A stretch of 29,985 nucleotides of DNA from Podochytrium sp. JEL0797 (GCA_027596195.1 JADGJG010000224.1:1-29985), one strand, 5' to 3'; counted from the first letter of the stretch, positions 19,779 through 29,766 are shown. A program made the numbers and translations. The notes: a model not told the origin generated them from the sequence alone.

Positions 19779-21404
19779 ATGCCGCCACAAACCGTTGCCG
19801 AACGACTGCGGGCAACGTCCTGCTACTCTATGCTGCCTGGTAAGATCGAATTGCGGACTCAAATGGGACGGTGATCCCTCTCGGCGTTGGCTGCGCCTGA
19901 CTGACGCTCGGCCTGGTGTTGTTCTGCAGTGTCGTCGAAGCTTGTTGTTTTTGAGACGCGGATGAAGGTGCGGCATGCACTGGCGGCCCTAGTGCAGCAC
20001 GGTGCGTTGGTTTTGAGTTTGTGCGAGAGTGGGCCGAGACACTGAAGGTGGGGTTGGTTGTGGTCAAACAGGAGTCCAGTCCGCGCCGCTGTGGGATGCC
20101 ATCACACAGCAGTTTGTGGGAATGTTCACAGGTGAGGGGAAAGCGTGGCTTTTGTGGTGGTTGGGGGACTGATGTTTGGTTTCTTCACAGTCACGGATTT
20201 CATCAATCTCTTGTTGTACGTATTTAACTGAAGGGATTGCGATCTGGGCGCGATACTGAACCCTCTTCCTGTGCAGACACTACTACTACAACTCGTCTCT
20301 CGAAGAAGCCCTGCACGACATGGAGAACCTGACCATCAAAAACCTCAAGGGTAAAAATCGAACGCCGCCCCCTCCTGCAGCTCTTATCTCATCACACCTC
20401 CTCTTCAGTGCTCCAAATTTCAAGCGAAGTTGCCCAACCCACAATCTCTCTCCATCCGTTGCGGTCTCTTCACGAAGGTTCGAAGGAGGACGCCGTATTC
20501 TCTGATTCGCTCAAATCTGATATCGAATCATTTAATAGCCAGCAGCATTCTGTTGGAGCACCATTTGTATCGTCTCCCGTTGGTGGATGATTTGCAAACC
20601 GCGCCCGTGATTGTGTCGGTTGTTACAGAATTCAAGATTCTTCGTTATATCGCCGAAAACGTGAGTCCCATTCTTTTGGGATTGCGAAGCGTGAGAGAGA
20701 GTGTGTGTTGCTAAAATTGCATTTCAACTGCGTTAGTATCTGGACATACCGATTGCATCAAAAACACTGCGCGAATTGGGTCTTGGGACGTACAAGAACC
20801 TCAAAACGGCGGCTCCGGACACCCCCCTGATTTCTGTTCTCAACATGTTTGTCAAGGACAAAATATCGGCGGTTCCGATTCAGGACGAGAATGGTGAATT
20901 TCAATTTTTTTCGCGTTTTCGAGGGGGAAACACTTTTTTGACGCGCTCTTCCCCTTCTGCAGGATTCTTTGTTGACATTTACGAAAAGTTTGATATATTA
21001 TTGCTGACCAAGGAGGGCACGTCGCCGGATTTGAGCATTCCCTTGAGCAAAGCGCTGTCGGGACGTTCCACGGTTAGTCGCCTTTCCCAATCCCCAACCC
21101 TCCCGAATCTGTTTCGCACGTCACTTATTATATTCATTTTGCTAACATCTGGTGCGAATGCAGGAATTTGCGGGAATCCATACGTGTTCGGTGGACGAAA
21201 CTATTGGGAATATTCTGGACACGATTCGAAAAATGACGGTTCACCGGTTCATTGTGTTGGAGGACGATGTGTGTAAAGGAATTCTATCCCTGTGAGTACT
21301 TCTCGCCCCCATTCATTCCCGTGGTCTGTGATTCTTTTCGTTTTGACGGTTTTTATTTTATTTTTTCTAGATCTGATATTCTGCGATGTTTGATCAACAG
21401 TTAG
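19779..21404 (+). CDS. SNF4: AMPK gamma subunit Snf4
   Basis: Eleven exons (19779-19839, 19930-20001, 20072-20131, 20191-20215, 20277-20350, 20409-20477, 20539-20660, 20737-20893, 20963-21072, 21164-21291, 21371-21404) encode 303 residues. It is the nucleotide-sensing gamma subunit of the SNF1/AMPK kinase. Four CBS motifs run in order: SSKLVVFETRMKVRHALAAL to VTDFINLL; SLHPLRSLHEASSILLEH to VVTEFKIL; TAAPDTPLISVLNMFVKD to DIYEKFDILLL; and AGIHTCSVDETIGNIL to SDILRCLI. The aspartates of VTDF, KFD and SDIL and the HR of VHRFIVL are kept. The position of mammalian R70 reads Q (GVQSAPLWD), and that of H151 reads Y (LYRLP). It begins 116 bp after VPS18 on the same strand and converges on the RRM gene 85 bp further on. 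The start ATG gives a short N-terminus MPPQTVAERL typical of gamma subunits without an extension. Confidence 0.94.
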
Positions 21405-21489
21405 ACTTTGATGAGAAAAATGAAGAAGGAAGATGGCACAAATAAAAGAGAACTTGTCAACATGTTTTTTTTTATTCGCCCACGATCGA

Positions 21490-23502
21490 TCATGAATAAT
21501 AAGCCATTTGGGGGTCCCAATATACCGCCTGTGGTGGAGGAGACCCTGCCGCCGCGTAATGCACCGCCGCAATGGATGGATGTAATGATTGCGGGGTTCC
21601 ATGTGGCACCATGATGGGCGTTGGTGGGGCACCTGACACACGGCAATCAAAAAACTGTCAATCAACAGGAAGCTGAGAAGATCATTTGTTTTTTGGAAAG
21701 TTTACCTTGAGGATGAAAGTACCAATTTTGTTGCTGCTGATGCTGATGCGTTTGTTGTAGTTGCTGCGGATACACAAAGTTTTGCATGTGCAGTGGGTGG
21801 AAGCCGTTCATGTCCGGGAAGCGTTCTTTTCCCCAGGAGCACTGCATACCGGGTTTTGGGTGAGAACAAATGAAGGGGGGGAGGGGGGGGGGGCTCCGCG
21901 ACCGCGGCGCGGGAAAGAGAAACCAAAACCTTGAGTTGGCGATTGAAAAGCACGTATCCGTTCAATGACAAGATGGCTGTTGCCGCGTTTTCGTGCGTGT
22001 CGAGCCTGTGTTAATATTCGCTGTTGTGAGTCGGTGATGGAGCTGGAAAGTTTTGGAACCTACTTTATGAATCCGAACCCCTTGTCGACTTGCAATCGAA
22101 TCTCGCAAACGGTTCCAAACTGCAAAAAGAGTGGCATCACGTCTAAATCTGTTTTGGCACTTGATGTGTGAGAGTTGAAACCGCGAGAAACAATAACGCG
22201 ACTCCCCCACTCTCTCTCACCCGTCGTTTGAGGAGACAGGTTTCCAATATACACTGTCGTATTATAAATAGGCGATTGAGCCATCACATCCTCGACCGTT
22301 GTGGCCGTCTCCTTCATCACACCTGTTTGGCCGCAAGGGAAGGGATCAACAACGAGATTCTTCGCCCAAACACGGGCCGAATCGATCATTTTTTGTTTAC
22401 CTCCCTCGATTGCATTCATGCCGTTGTTCTTGTTGCTGATGATGTGGTTGTTTTGAATCTTTTGGTTCGCCCAGTTGACCCGCACGCATCGACTCCCGAG
22501 CCATTGGTTGTTCATGGCCGCGATGGCGCGTTCGGCGTCCTTTTGAGAAAAGAGGTGGATATGAGCGAGTTGCCTTGGGAGGAAGGAAAGAAGGGGGGCA
22601 TACCGCTCGTTCCTTGAATGCAACGAACCCGTATCCTCGCGATCGTCCCGAATTCGGATCCCACATGACCCTCGCTTCTCTACACACACACACAAAAAGG
22701 GAATATGAGCCATGCGTTTTGGTGTGTCGCGTTTTAAGGAAGGAAAACTCACGACAAGCTCCCAAACGCGCCAAACGCCTGGCCCAACAATTGATCACTG
22801 ACGTCCGTCCCCAAGTCTCCCACAAACACATGCGAGTGCGTTGAAAGGTCTTCTTTGGTGACGGATGTGCCGTTCGTGAGTGCCCAGTTGACGCGGATAT
22901 CCTGATTGAGGAGCGATGAAATTTTTCCATAAGACACATGTTGCGGCGCCAAAAAAAATTGTCGACATGCAAAACGAGAACTTACGTTGTTGAAGACGCG
23001 TTTTCCGTGCAGGAGTTTTCGGGCGTGTTCGGCGTGGTATGGGTCTCGGTATTCGATGAAGGCGTAGTTGTTCCCGGACGTTTGCGTCTAAGTTGAATCA
23101 AAATAAAACGCGCGTAAATCTTCCTCGTTTCCAAGACAATGATGAGCCGGTACACAAAAACCCTTCGGGAATCAATTTCGAACACTTGGCCCGTGTGTTG
23201 TTTGATTGCTGCGCAAGAAAAAGGGGGCGGGGCTTTTTGGGGGTCTCGACTCACAATGAGCTTGACCGATTCAATCAAGTCCGCCGAGGATTCGAGGTTG
23301 AAGAGATGGTGCAAGTATTGCTCGTTGACTGACGGCGGCAAGTTTCCCACGTACTATGCGCAAGAATGAGAGATAAGAGTGCGTTTTGAGTGAATCGCAA
23401 ACATCGTACCAGCTTGCACATTGAGTGGTTGTGCAGCAGTTTTGGCTCCTGGGATTCGATCAAGGTCTCTGCTGATGGGTTATTTGAAAGGGGGGTCGTC
23501 AT
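21490..23502 (-). CDS. Pub1/TIA-1-type RNA-binding protein, three RRMs
   Basis: Eleven exons (23502-23410, 23353-23255, 23087-22986, 22901-22753, 22679-22604, 22539-22401, 22322-22221, 22148-22064, 22005-21930, 21841-21706, 21632-21490) give 399 residues. RRM1 has RNP2 KLYVGNLP and RNP1 NYAFIEY. RRM2 has HVFVGDLG and GYGFVAF. RRM3 has TVYIGNLS and GFGFIKL. The link VFNNDIRVNWAL after RRM1 and KCSWGKE after RRM3 are signatures of the TIA-1/Pub1 family, which binds U-rich mRNA and enters stress granules. The C-terminal 60 residues are Gln/His/Pro-rich (QQLQQTHQHQQQQNW), as in prion-like tails of the family. The intron between exons 2 and 3 is unusually long at 167 nt and shortens the RRM1 loop, so a missed small exon there is possible. 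The ATG at 23500-23502 is the first in frame. Confidence 0.9.
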
Positions 23503-23734
23503 GTGGGGCGGGATTCTGAATCTGTGGGTCGGCGGTGAGAAAGCGCGGTTGGGTTTGCATCGGCAAAAGGGATGAGTGATGAGTGATGATCGTGAAGAAA
23601 GGGATAAGCAATCAGGCAATGACGAACCAAGGATGGATCAAGTGGTTCGCAAGTGTTTTTCGCAAAGGGTTTCCTGAGAGAGGGAATCTCGATTTCTCGA
23701 TTTTCGCTTTTCTTGAACCAACCAAAAACTCGCA
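23503..23734. promoter_or_regulatory. Divergent promoter, RRM gene / QCR6
   Basis: 232 bp between the divergent starts of the RRM gene and QCR6. It contains the short repeat GATGAGTGATGAGTGATGAT near 23573. No defined factor site was recognised. Confidence 0.4.
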
Positions 23735-24206
23735 ATGGAAGACCCCAAAGGCCCCCTTGAAGAAGGTGCGCCCCGCTCGATCCCCACACCCCTGATGTGT
23801 CCCTCTGCCTCCCGCATCCTCGCATATCCGCGTGAGCGGTTCATCGTCACGGGATCTCCGCTCACTAAAAAACGCAAAACGCAGCTTGCGCCGAATCGCA
23901 CCACTGCCACGGCTTCCAGGAGAAGCTTGCCGCCTGCGGCGAACGGGTCGAAGCTGGAGAGGAGCAGAACTGCGTTGAGGAGTTCTTTGAGCTGATGGTG
24001 CGTTGTGTGTGTCGTTGCTTGCGGGTTCGCTTTATTAACCGGTTGAAATCCCATCTGCATCGCTTTCGTGGCCGTCCATAGGAGTGCGTCGACCACTGCG
24101 TAAGTTGATTCTGGATTTACATGGAGATCAGGGTGTGGAGTGGACGCTGACCGTGTTTCTTTGTCGCTTCTAGGCCGCTCCCCAATTGTTCAAACAGCTC
24201 AAGTGA
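23735..24206 (+). CDS. QCR6: Cytochrome bc1 hinge protein Qcr6
   Basis: Four exons (23735-23765, 23885-23997, 24082-24099, 24174-24206) join to a 64-residue protein. The third exon is an 18-nt microexon encoding ECVDHC. Qcr6/UQCRH is the acidic hinge subunit of respiratory complex III in the intermembrane space, near cytochrome c1. The protein opens MEDPKGPLEEACAESHHC and continues GFQEKLAACGERV, NCVEEFFELM and AAPQLFKQLK. Cysteines fall at 12, 18, 28, 40, 50 and 54. C18-C28 and C40-C50 each enclose nine residues, the spacing of the family's twin cysteine helical hairpin. Unlike yeast Qcr6 there is no long acidic N-terminal extension and no obvious presequence. The first intron ends after a CACTAAAA branch-like site. 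It converges on DCN1 with 87 bp between stops. Confidence 0.9.
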
Positions 24207-24293
24207 TCGCGAATTCGAAAACCGTGCTCATTTTAATGTTGTTGGGCGACGCGTTGTACGCAAAATACATTGACTTTCCCCTCCTCCCGAATT

Positions 24294-25486
24294 TCACTCG
24301 TCATTTTCGTGCACAAACTCCACAAACTCATCGAGGAGGACCGGCCATGCTCCATCGTCTTCGTATCCGTCAAAATTGGCAGAGTATTTCTTGGAGAAAT
24401 CCAAGAACTGGAAAAAGGAAGGGTGGAGTGAGTATTGTGTTCGCGTGTCCGTATCGGCAAAAATGGGTTTCCCAAACCTGCACCCAGGTATCCTTTGAGA
24501 TTGCGTTCTTGTGGTCTTCCAAGAACTCGAGCCACTTGTCGATGTATTTGTATTTGTCCGCAAACAAGAGTTGCCAGAACGCGATCGCCGTGTCTTTGGC
24601 TGTTTGCTGGTTTTTAGCCCCACACGAAATCAAGAACAAGCTAAAAAAAAAAGCACGAACCCAGACTCTTTTGGTTCTCGCCTCGCGCAAAGTTGAAGGT
24701 GAAGAGGTAAATCTCCTTGAAGGTGGCGGGATCGTCCAGCGCGGATCTCATTTGGGGAATCGCGGCTCTCATTTGCTCGATCGTGTCACACCTGTCAATG
24801 GAAGATCATGGTGAGTCCTCCAAGGAAGAGGGAAGGAGGATGCGAATACGCACCCAAGTTTCGTCCATCCGTCTATCCATCCTTCTCGTTTGAACTCGCA
24901 CATTCTTTCGCACTTGAGGTGGAAGGAGAGAATCAGGGTCACGACATCCATGGGGTCGACATTGAGATCGGTGCAGAGTTTCTACGGGAAGGGTGTTTTC
25001 GAAAAGTGAGAAGGGAGCGGGAAACAAGTAGGTGAATTGACGCACTTCGGTGCCTTCCAAGCCAATGATGTCTTCGTCCATTTCTGTTGCACGATTGGAT
25101 TAGCAGGCGGAAGGGACGAGATTCGACAGCAGGAGTCACCTTTGTAGATGTCAAACAGCTTGTTCAACCGTGTCTTATCGACCTTTGATGATGAAGAGGC
25201 AGTGGCTCGCTGTTTTGGCTTTGGCGGGGGCGGGTTCGCAGTCAAGTCCTGAAAGTAGGCATCGCAGGCTTGCTCCAACTTCCAGCCTGGAGGGTACGAG
25301 TTGCGAGTGAGAGGGTGGTGGAGAGATTGCCAAAGAAGAGTGTTTACCAGCACGGGAGAGATAGGCCTGGGCTGTCTTTTCGCTACGAACAAAGCGTTAG
25401 AGATGCTACGTTGGAGTACTGTCAACTCACTCTGCGCTTGTGAATGCGGCAAACTGAGTCGCCTTCGTGCGCTGAGTTGCGTTCAT
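24294..25486 (-). CDS. DCN1: Cullin neddylation E3 factor Dcn1
   Basis: Eight exons (25486-25431, 25382-25348, 25286-25140, 25083-25046, 24981-24854, 24791-24661, 24599-24478, 24407-24294) give 256 residues. Dcn1 helps the E2 Ubc12 attach Nedd8/Rub1 to cullins. Residues 1-45 form the UBA-like module (TKATQFAAFTSADEKTAQAY, GWKLEQACDAYFQD). The potentiating-neddylation domain follows: NKLFDIYKEMDEDIIGLEGT, VDPMDVVTLILSFHLKCE, FKEIYLFTFNFARGENQKSL, DTAIAFWQLLFADKY and DDGAWPVLLDEFVEF. The Asp-Ala-Asp patch residues expected in the last two motifs appear kept. Exon 7 may end at 24478 or 24484; both keep frame, and 24478 gives the familiar DTWVQFLDF. It starts MNATQR, 19 bp from the MGM1 start. 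Confidence 0.93.
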
Positions 25487-25505
25487 TTTCTTTGGACACA
25501 AAAAA
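25487..25505. promoter_or_regulatory. 19-bp divergent gap, DCN1 / MGM1
   Basis: The start codons of DCN1 (minus) and MGM1 (plus) are separated by only 19 bp. The 5' leaders must therefore overlap or the transcripts must be leaderless. Promoter elements for each gene must lie within the other's first exon or intron. Both starts are supported by family N-termini: a UBA-like start for DCN1 and a mitochondrial presequence for MGM1. Confidence 0.6.
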
Positions 25506-28267
25506 ATGCTTTTTTCAAAGGCAGCTACGACGGCGCGAATTCTTCGCATTCCGCTGGGCGTTGCGGCGCAGCGCCGCGGTTTTCTGTTTGTGCCTCGCGC
25601 GGGCTTTGCCGTCGTGCGCGCGGGCCTGGGCCTGCTGGGCATTGGCGCGGGCGCCGCGGGCTACACGGCGTATCGGGTCGATGGTGAGCCGTTCGTTCTT
25701 GCTTTCCAGGCACCCCTAGGCACCCCTAGGCTCCCCTCCTAGAAACTCGCTCATCGCTCCCTAGAAATCGCAAAGGACGCTGTCCCAGACTGGCTGCGCG
25801 ACTCGCTGGCAAAGACAAACGAATGGCTCAAGGGCATCAAACTCGCGATCCCCGATGTCCAAATGCCCACCGTCGATGTCGAGTCGCTGCCCGGCTTCAA
25901 GGAGGCTGCCGCAATGGCTGGATCCACCACGGAGGGCCTCAAGAACTTCCAGGACCTGATGGCACCCGCCCCTCCCCCATCAACAACTCCAACTCCCGCC
26001 CCGATCGTCAGCAAGGCTGCCGCCTCCAGAGGCTCCCCTCCCCCATCCAGCTCCATCCCGCCTCCCGATCAGGATCTCATGGTCCTCACCAAGAAGCTGA
26101 TCGAGGTCAGAAACCTTTTGAAGACCGTCAACAACAAATCCAATTTGCAACTGCCGTCCATCGTTGTCATTGGCTCCCAAAGCTCGGGCAAGAGTTCCGT
26201 GTTGGAAGCCATTGTGGGTCATGAGTTCCTGCCAAAGTAAGCCTTGTGGGCCGCCTTCCGTTCGCGACTGATCACGTTTTTTTCAAGGGGCAACAACATG
26301 GTCACGCGCCGCCCGATCGAACTCACGCTCATCCACGCCGGCGATTCGAAAGAAGAGTACGGAGAATTCCCTCAACTTGGTCTCGGAAAGATCAGCGACT
26401 TTAGAAAGATTCAAAAGACTTTGACCGATCTCAACCTTGGTGGGTGTCTGATCCTTATTTTTTTTGGAGTCGCGTTTGACGCTGTCTCTGAACGATTAAT
26501 TTACCTTCCGATATCATTGCAGCCGTTCCCGATTCCGAATGCGTCTCATCCAACCCTATCGAGCTCCGCATTTACTCTCCCAACGTTCCTGACCTGACTC
26601 TCGTCGATCTCCCCGGATACATTCAAATCCACAGTCGCCACCAGCCGCCCACCCTCAAGCAAAAGATTGCTGACCTCTGTGACATGTACATTCGCGAAAA
26701 CAACATCATTCTCGCCGTCTGTGCGGCCGACGTGGATCTCGCCAACTCTGAAGCCCTGCGCGCGAGTCGCAAAGCCGATCCCTCTGGAAACCGCACCATC
26801 GGAGTCATCACCAAGATGGACCTCGTGGACCCCAATGACGGAGTCGCCAAACTCAAGAATCCCGATTTCCCCCTCCAGCTCGGATACATTGGTGTTGTTT
26901 GCAAGGGTGCCGGTTCCACGGGTGGGCCGGGGCAAGCTCTCATTCGTGCCGAGGACAACTACTTCAAAAAGAACCCCGAGTACCGACAAGCCAACACTTC
27001 GGTGGGGACTCCCGTCCTGCGCAACCGGTTGATGAAGGTTCTCGAAGAGCACATGGGACGCGGGCTCTACCGCATCGTGGACCAAGTCGAGAAGGAGCTT
27101 GACGACGCGCGATACCAGTTCAAAGTGCACTACAACGATCGCAAGATTTCCCCCGAATCCTACGTTGCCGAAGCGATGGACAGTTTGAAGACGCGCTTCA
27201 AGGCCTTCACGAAGGAGTTTGGCAAGCCGCAAGTGCGCGAGCAAGTGCGGACCATGTTGGAGGAACGCATTCGCGACATCAGTGATGAAGTGTATTGGAG
27301 CGATCCACGTATTCAGCAGTTGCCCAAGTTGTGTGCGGATCCGGCGTGGGCGACGAGATTGGATTTGACGTCGGCTTCGTTGACCAAGAGCGGGATTGGG
27401 AGGGCGAGTGTGCAGCATGTGATTGATACGTTGTTGGAGAATATGGAGCAAATGCTGTCGACGGAGCAGTTCAAGTATCATCCGGAGGCGAGGAAGCAGA
27501 TTTTGCAGTTTAGTAACGATATTTTGCGGTCCAAATTCCATGCGACGGGTTTGTGTTTTTTTTTTGCTTTTGCTGCCCGGGTTTTTGTTTTCCGTCGCTG
27601 ACACTTTGTTCATCCAAAAACAGTCGACCAAGTCGAAAATACCATCAAACCCTACAAATTCGAAGTCGAATGCACGGAGCAAGAGTGGCAAGAAGGAGTC
27701 AAACGCGCCACCACCCTCGTCGATTCAACGCTCACAAAAGACGAAAAGGACCTCAAAGAAATCAAATCCACGTTTGGCCGCCGCCGTCTCCGCAACGCGA
27801 TGCTCCAAATCCGAAAATTCGAAAAGGACCCGGCAGATGGACCTGCCACCGCTGCGGATCTCGGTATTGAATCCGAACGCGACGCCAAGTTGTTTGCGAG
27901 CGCGCGTGAGGCCATGCGGCTCCAGAAACATGTGTCTACTCTTCAAGCGCGGTTGGGCTCCCTCCGTTCGCGACAGTGTGGCGTGTCCGCCAACAAGTCA
28001 TGCTGCCCCGAAGCTCTCCTCGAAGTACTCGCCGAGAAACTCACCTACACGGCCGTCATGTTCATTTACGTGGAGCTTCTCAACGAGTTCTTTTTCCAGC
28101 TGCCCCGCGAAGTGGACAATAAGTTGTATTACGACTTGAACCGGGCGCAGATTTTGAAGTTTGCGAATGAGAATCCGACGGTGAGGAAGCATTTGGAGGT
28201 GCAGGAGCGGAAGGAGACGTTGGAGCTTGTGATGGAGAAGTTGCGGTCTTTGAATAGAAAACATTGA
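25506..28267 (+). CDS. MGM1: Mitochondrial inner-membrane dynamin Mgm1/OPA1
   Basis: Five exons (25506-25683, 25765-26236, 26288-26439, 26523-27548, 27624-28267) encode 823 residues. Mgm1 is the dynamin GTPase that fuses mitochondrial inner membranes and shapes cristae. Exon 1 encodes an Arg/Ser/Ala-rich presequence and one hydrophobic segment ([20 protein letters not shown], about residues 36-55). A Pro-rich linker precedes the GTPase. G1 is GSQSSGKSS at 196-204, followed by [10 protein letters not shown] (G2 Thr), VDLPGYIQ (G3) and ITKMDLVDP (G4). The middle and GED-like helices follow ([50 protein letters not shown]). No second hydrophobic stretch is seen between the first and the GTPase domain, where yeast Mgm1 is cut by rhomboid protease. 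Intron 1 contains a short CCCCTAGG-type direct repeat. The second intron ends in CAAG. Confidence 0.95.
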
Positions 28268-28609
28268 GGGCGCGTGAACTAAAGAACAAATATTCCAAAT
28301 GGGCATCTCTTGATATTGGCATGAACCAGACAACATTAACAATTTGTAGACGGATGATTTCAAGAAGTTTGTTGTTGGAAGCCATCCAAACTCTTCCATT
28401 TCACTCGCTCATAAAGCTCCTACACATCCGCTACCGGACTGCCCCGTTGCCAGTGCAATAAAACCGTTTGAAAGTCCGGCTGCAGGAATAATGAGCCTCT
28501 TTAACATACCTTCGCAATCCTTAATGCAAGAGCTACTGAATACGCTTGGCTACAGCTGATTTGATAACCAGCCGCAGAGGCAATGAAGGCAGCAAACTCA
28601 AAAGGTTGA
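28268..28609. other. Spacer with partial copy of repeat-locus 5' part
   Basis: Downstream of MGM1. It holds no long frame. Positions 28458-28493 (encoding KPFESPAAGIM in one frame) match 28627-28660 (KPFQSRAGGVL) at about four bases in five. The interval therefore contains an older duplicate of the start of the next frame. Confidence 0.4.
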
Positions 28610-28906
28610 ATGGGAAGCACATACAAGCCGTTTCAAAGTCGGGCTGGAGGAGTTCTGAGGTCAAACCTGCCGCCGCCACAGAGAGTCATCTTTGTGGAAC
28701 CTGAAGAGGGGGAGGGTGATTTTCCTACCGTGCCGAGGCAACGCGTGATATTCTCAGAACCCGACAAGGAAAGTCTGAGGCAGCCGACAACCAAGAAGTC
28801 GAATACCATGCCGGCTCCACAACGCGTTATATTTGCCAAGCCGGAAGGAGACAAGGATTTCAAAGTGCCACCACCTCTGCCCCGACAAACGCGTCATTTT
28901 TGCTGA
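28610..28906 (+). CDS. Short repeat protein with QRVIFxEP motifs
   Basis: An ATG-initiated frame of 98 residues that I do not recognise. It starts MGSTYKPFQSRAGGVLRSN. It then carries three in-frame copies of a motif: QRVIFVEPEE, QRVIFSEPDK and QRVIFAKPEG. The spacers are Pro/Thr/Lys-rich (PTTKKSNTMPAP, KVPPPLPR). A fourth copy at about 28886 is broken by one extra A, which ends the frame in RQTRHFC. In the next frame that copy would read RVIFAEPDEESLQ. The frame looks like the remaining part of a longer tandem-repeat protein, so it may be a pseudogene or an exon. RVIF loosely fits the RVxF docking pattern for protein phosphatase 1; that is inference only. Confidence 0.4.
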   Translation: MGSTYKPFQSRAGGVLRSNLPPPQRVIFVEPEEGEGDFPTVPRQRVIFSEPDKESLRQPTTKKSNTMPAPQRVIFAKPEGDKDFKVPPPLPRQTRHFC

Positions 28907-29101
28907 ACCGGACGAAGAAAGCCTGCAATGACTGACGACCAAAAAGTCTTATACCATGCCTGGTGTCCTCCACTGCTCCACTGCAACGAGTTATTTTTCA
29001 CTGAACTGGAGGGAAGATGCAACAGTGCACAAATCCACATTCCCGTGAACCGTGCGTGATTTTTTCGCGGAGCCTGATGTCAGAAGTGAGTTTGAGACCT
29101 G
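28907..29101 (+). pseudogene. Decayed continuation of the QRVIF repeat locus
   Basis: Beyond the stop at 28906 the repeat continues in broken form. One relic follows the fourth copy: TTKKSYTMPG at about 28938, comparable to TTKKSNTMPAP upstream. A fifth motif lies near 28983 (CAACGAGTTATTTTTC, then a one-base shift). A sixth lies near 29048 (GTGCGTGATTTTTTCGCGG, with one extra T). In-frame stops and single-base shifts separate the copies, so this stretch cannot encode an uninterrupted protein. Confidence 0.55.
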
Positions 29102-29104
29102 TTA

Positions 29105-29117
29105 GAGCATCTCCACC
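29105..29117 (+). repeat. Left terminal inverted repeat of the MITE
   Basis: GAGCATCTCCACC, preceded by TTA. It pairs with 29751-29763 at 12 of 13 positions; the single difference is T versus C at the eighth base. Confidence 0.8.
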
Positions 29118-29750
29118 GCAAAAATACAAATTCAAAGTTCAAAGTTCAATTGGGGTTCAATGAATTGAATTTTTTCAATGTTAGCCCACAGTGCACCAAG
29201 TTCAATTTTCAATTCAATTGGAAGTTCAATCGAGCACAAAGAACTGAATAAACACATCCAATACATCAAATCGATTGTGAATGGAGTTTGATGGCCCATT
29301 GAGTACAGCAGAGGAGGCAGCCGATGTGTGGGGTGCAGGCTTGGGTCCATCCTGGTTTGAACCATCTTAGTTTCTCACACTTGCCCAACTTTCGACGACA
29401 GCATTCTCGTAGTCTTCATCCAACTATATTTAAGATTTGGATGAGGGGAGGAGTTTTTTATTGACTTGAGTTGTCAACTGGTGCATCCTGCAGCGCCGCG
29501 ATCACTCTTCTGCATCCTCTATTGGTTCTAGTATGTTTGGGAGGCATGTGGTAGTAGCAGTGGGTGGCGGGGTGTTGTGGGGGAGGGTGTTGGTGAATTG
29601 AAGAGAAATTGAATGGAGGCTGTTGGTGGCTTCAATTCACTACGAGATTGAAGAAAAAAAAACGGTTATACAATTTTTTTTGAATTTTGAATTGCCGCTG
29701 TGACACACTTGTACAATTCCATGTTCAAATGATTGAAAATTGAACTCCGT

Positions 29751-29763
29751 GGTGGGGATGCTC
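29751..29763 (-). repeat. Right terminal inverted repeat of the MITE
   Basis: It reads GAGCATCCCCACC on the minus strand and is followed on the plus strand by the second TTA copy. Confidence 0.8.
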
Positions 29764-29766
29764 TTA

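Larger units (their letters stand above)
29105..29763. mobile_element. Non-autonomous PIF/Harbinger-like element (MITE)
   Basis: The element is 659 bp. It begins GAGCATCTCCACC and ends in the inverted complement GGTGGGGATGCTC; 12 of 13 terminal bases pair. It is flanked on both sides by TTA (29102-29104 and 29764-29766), the 3-bp TWA target duplication typical of PIF/Harbinger transposons. Terminal GAGCATCTCCA-type repeats are well known in this superfamily's miniature elements. Both subterminal regions are dense in TTCAATT/AATTGAA motifs, as in transposase-binding arrays. No transposase frame is present. It is inserted inside the QRVIF repeat locus. Confidence 0.8.

Noticed and set aside
23638..24096. 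Minus-strand frame of 152 codons between the RRM gene and DCN1
   Set aside because: It overlaps QCR6 exons on the opposite strand and encodes nothing recognisable, whereas QCR6 is firmly identified.
26546..27691. Long antisense frame of 381 codons on the minus strand
   Set aside because: It lies entirely opposite MGM1 coding exons and has no recognisable motif. It is a by-product of the codon composition of the GTPase and middle-domain exons.
29132..29365. Minus-strand frame inside the MITE with IELPIELKIEL
   Set aside because: The pattern simply translates the TTCAATT subterminal repeats. It is not a transposase fragment.
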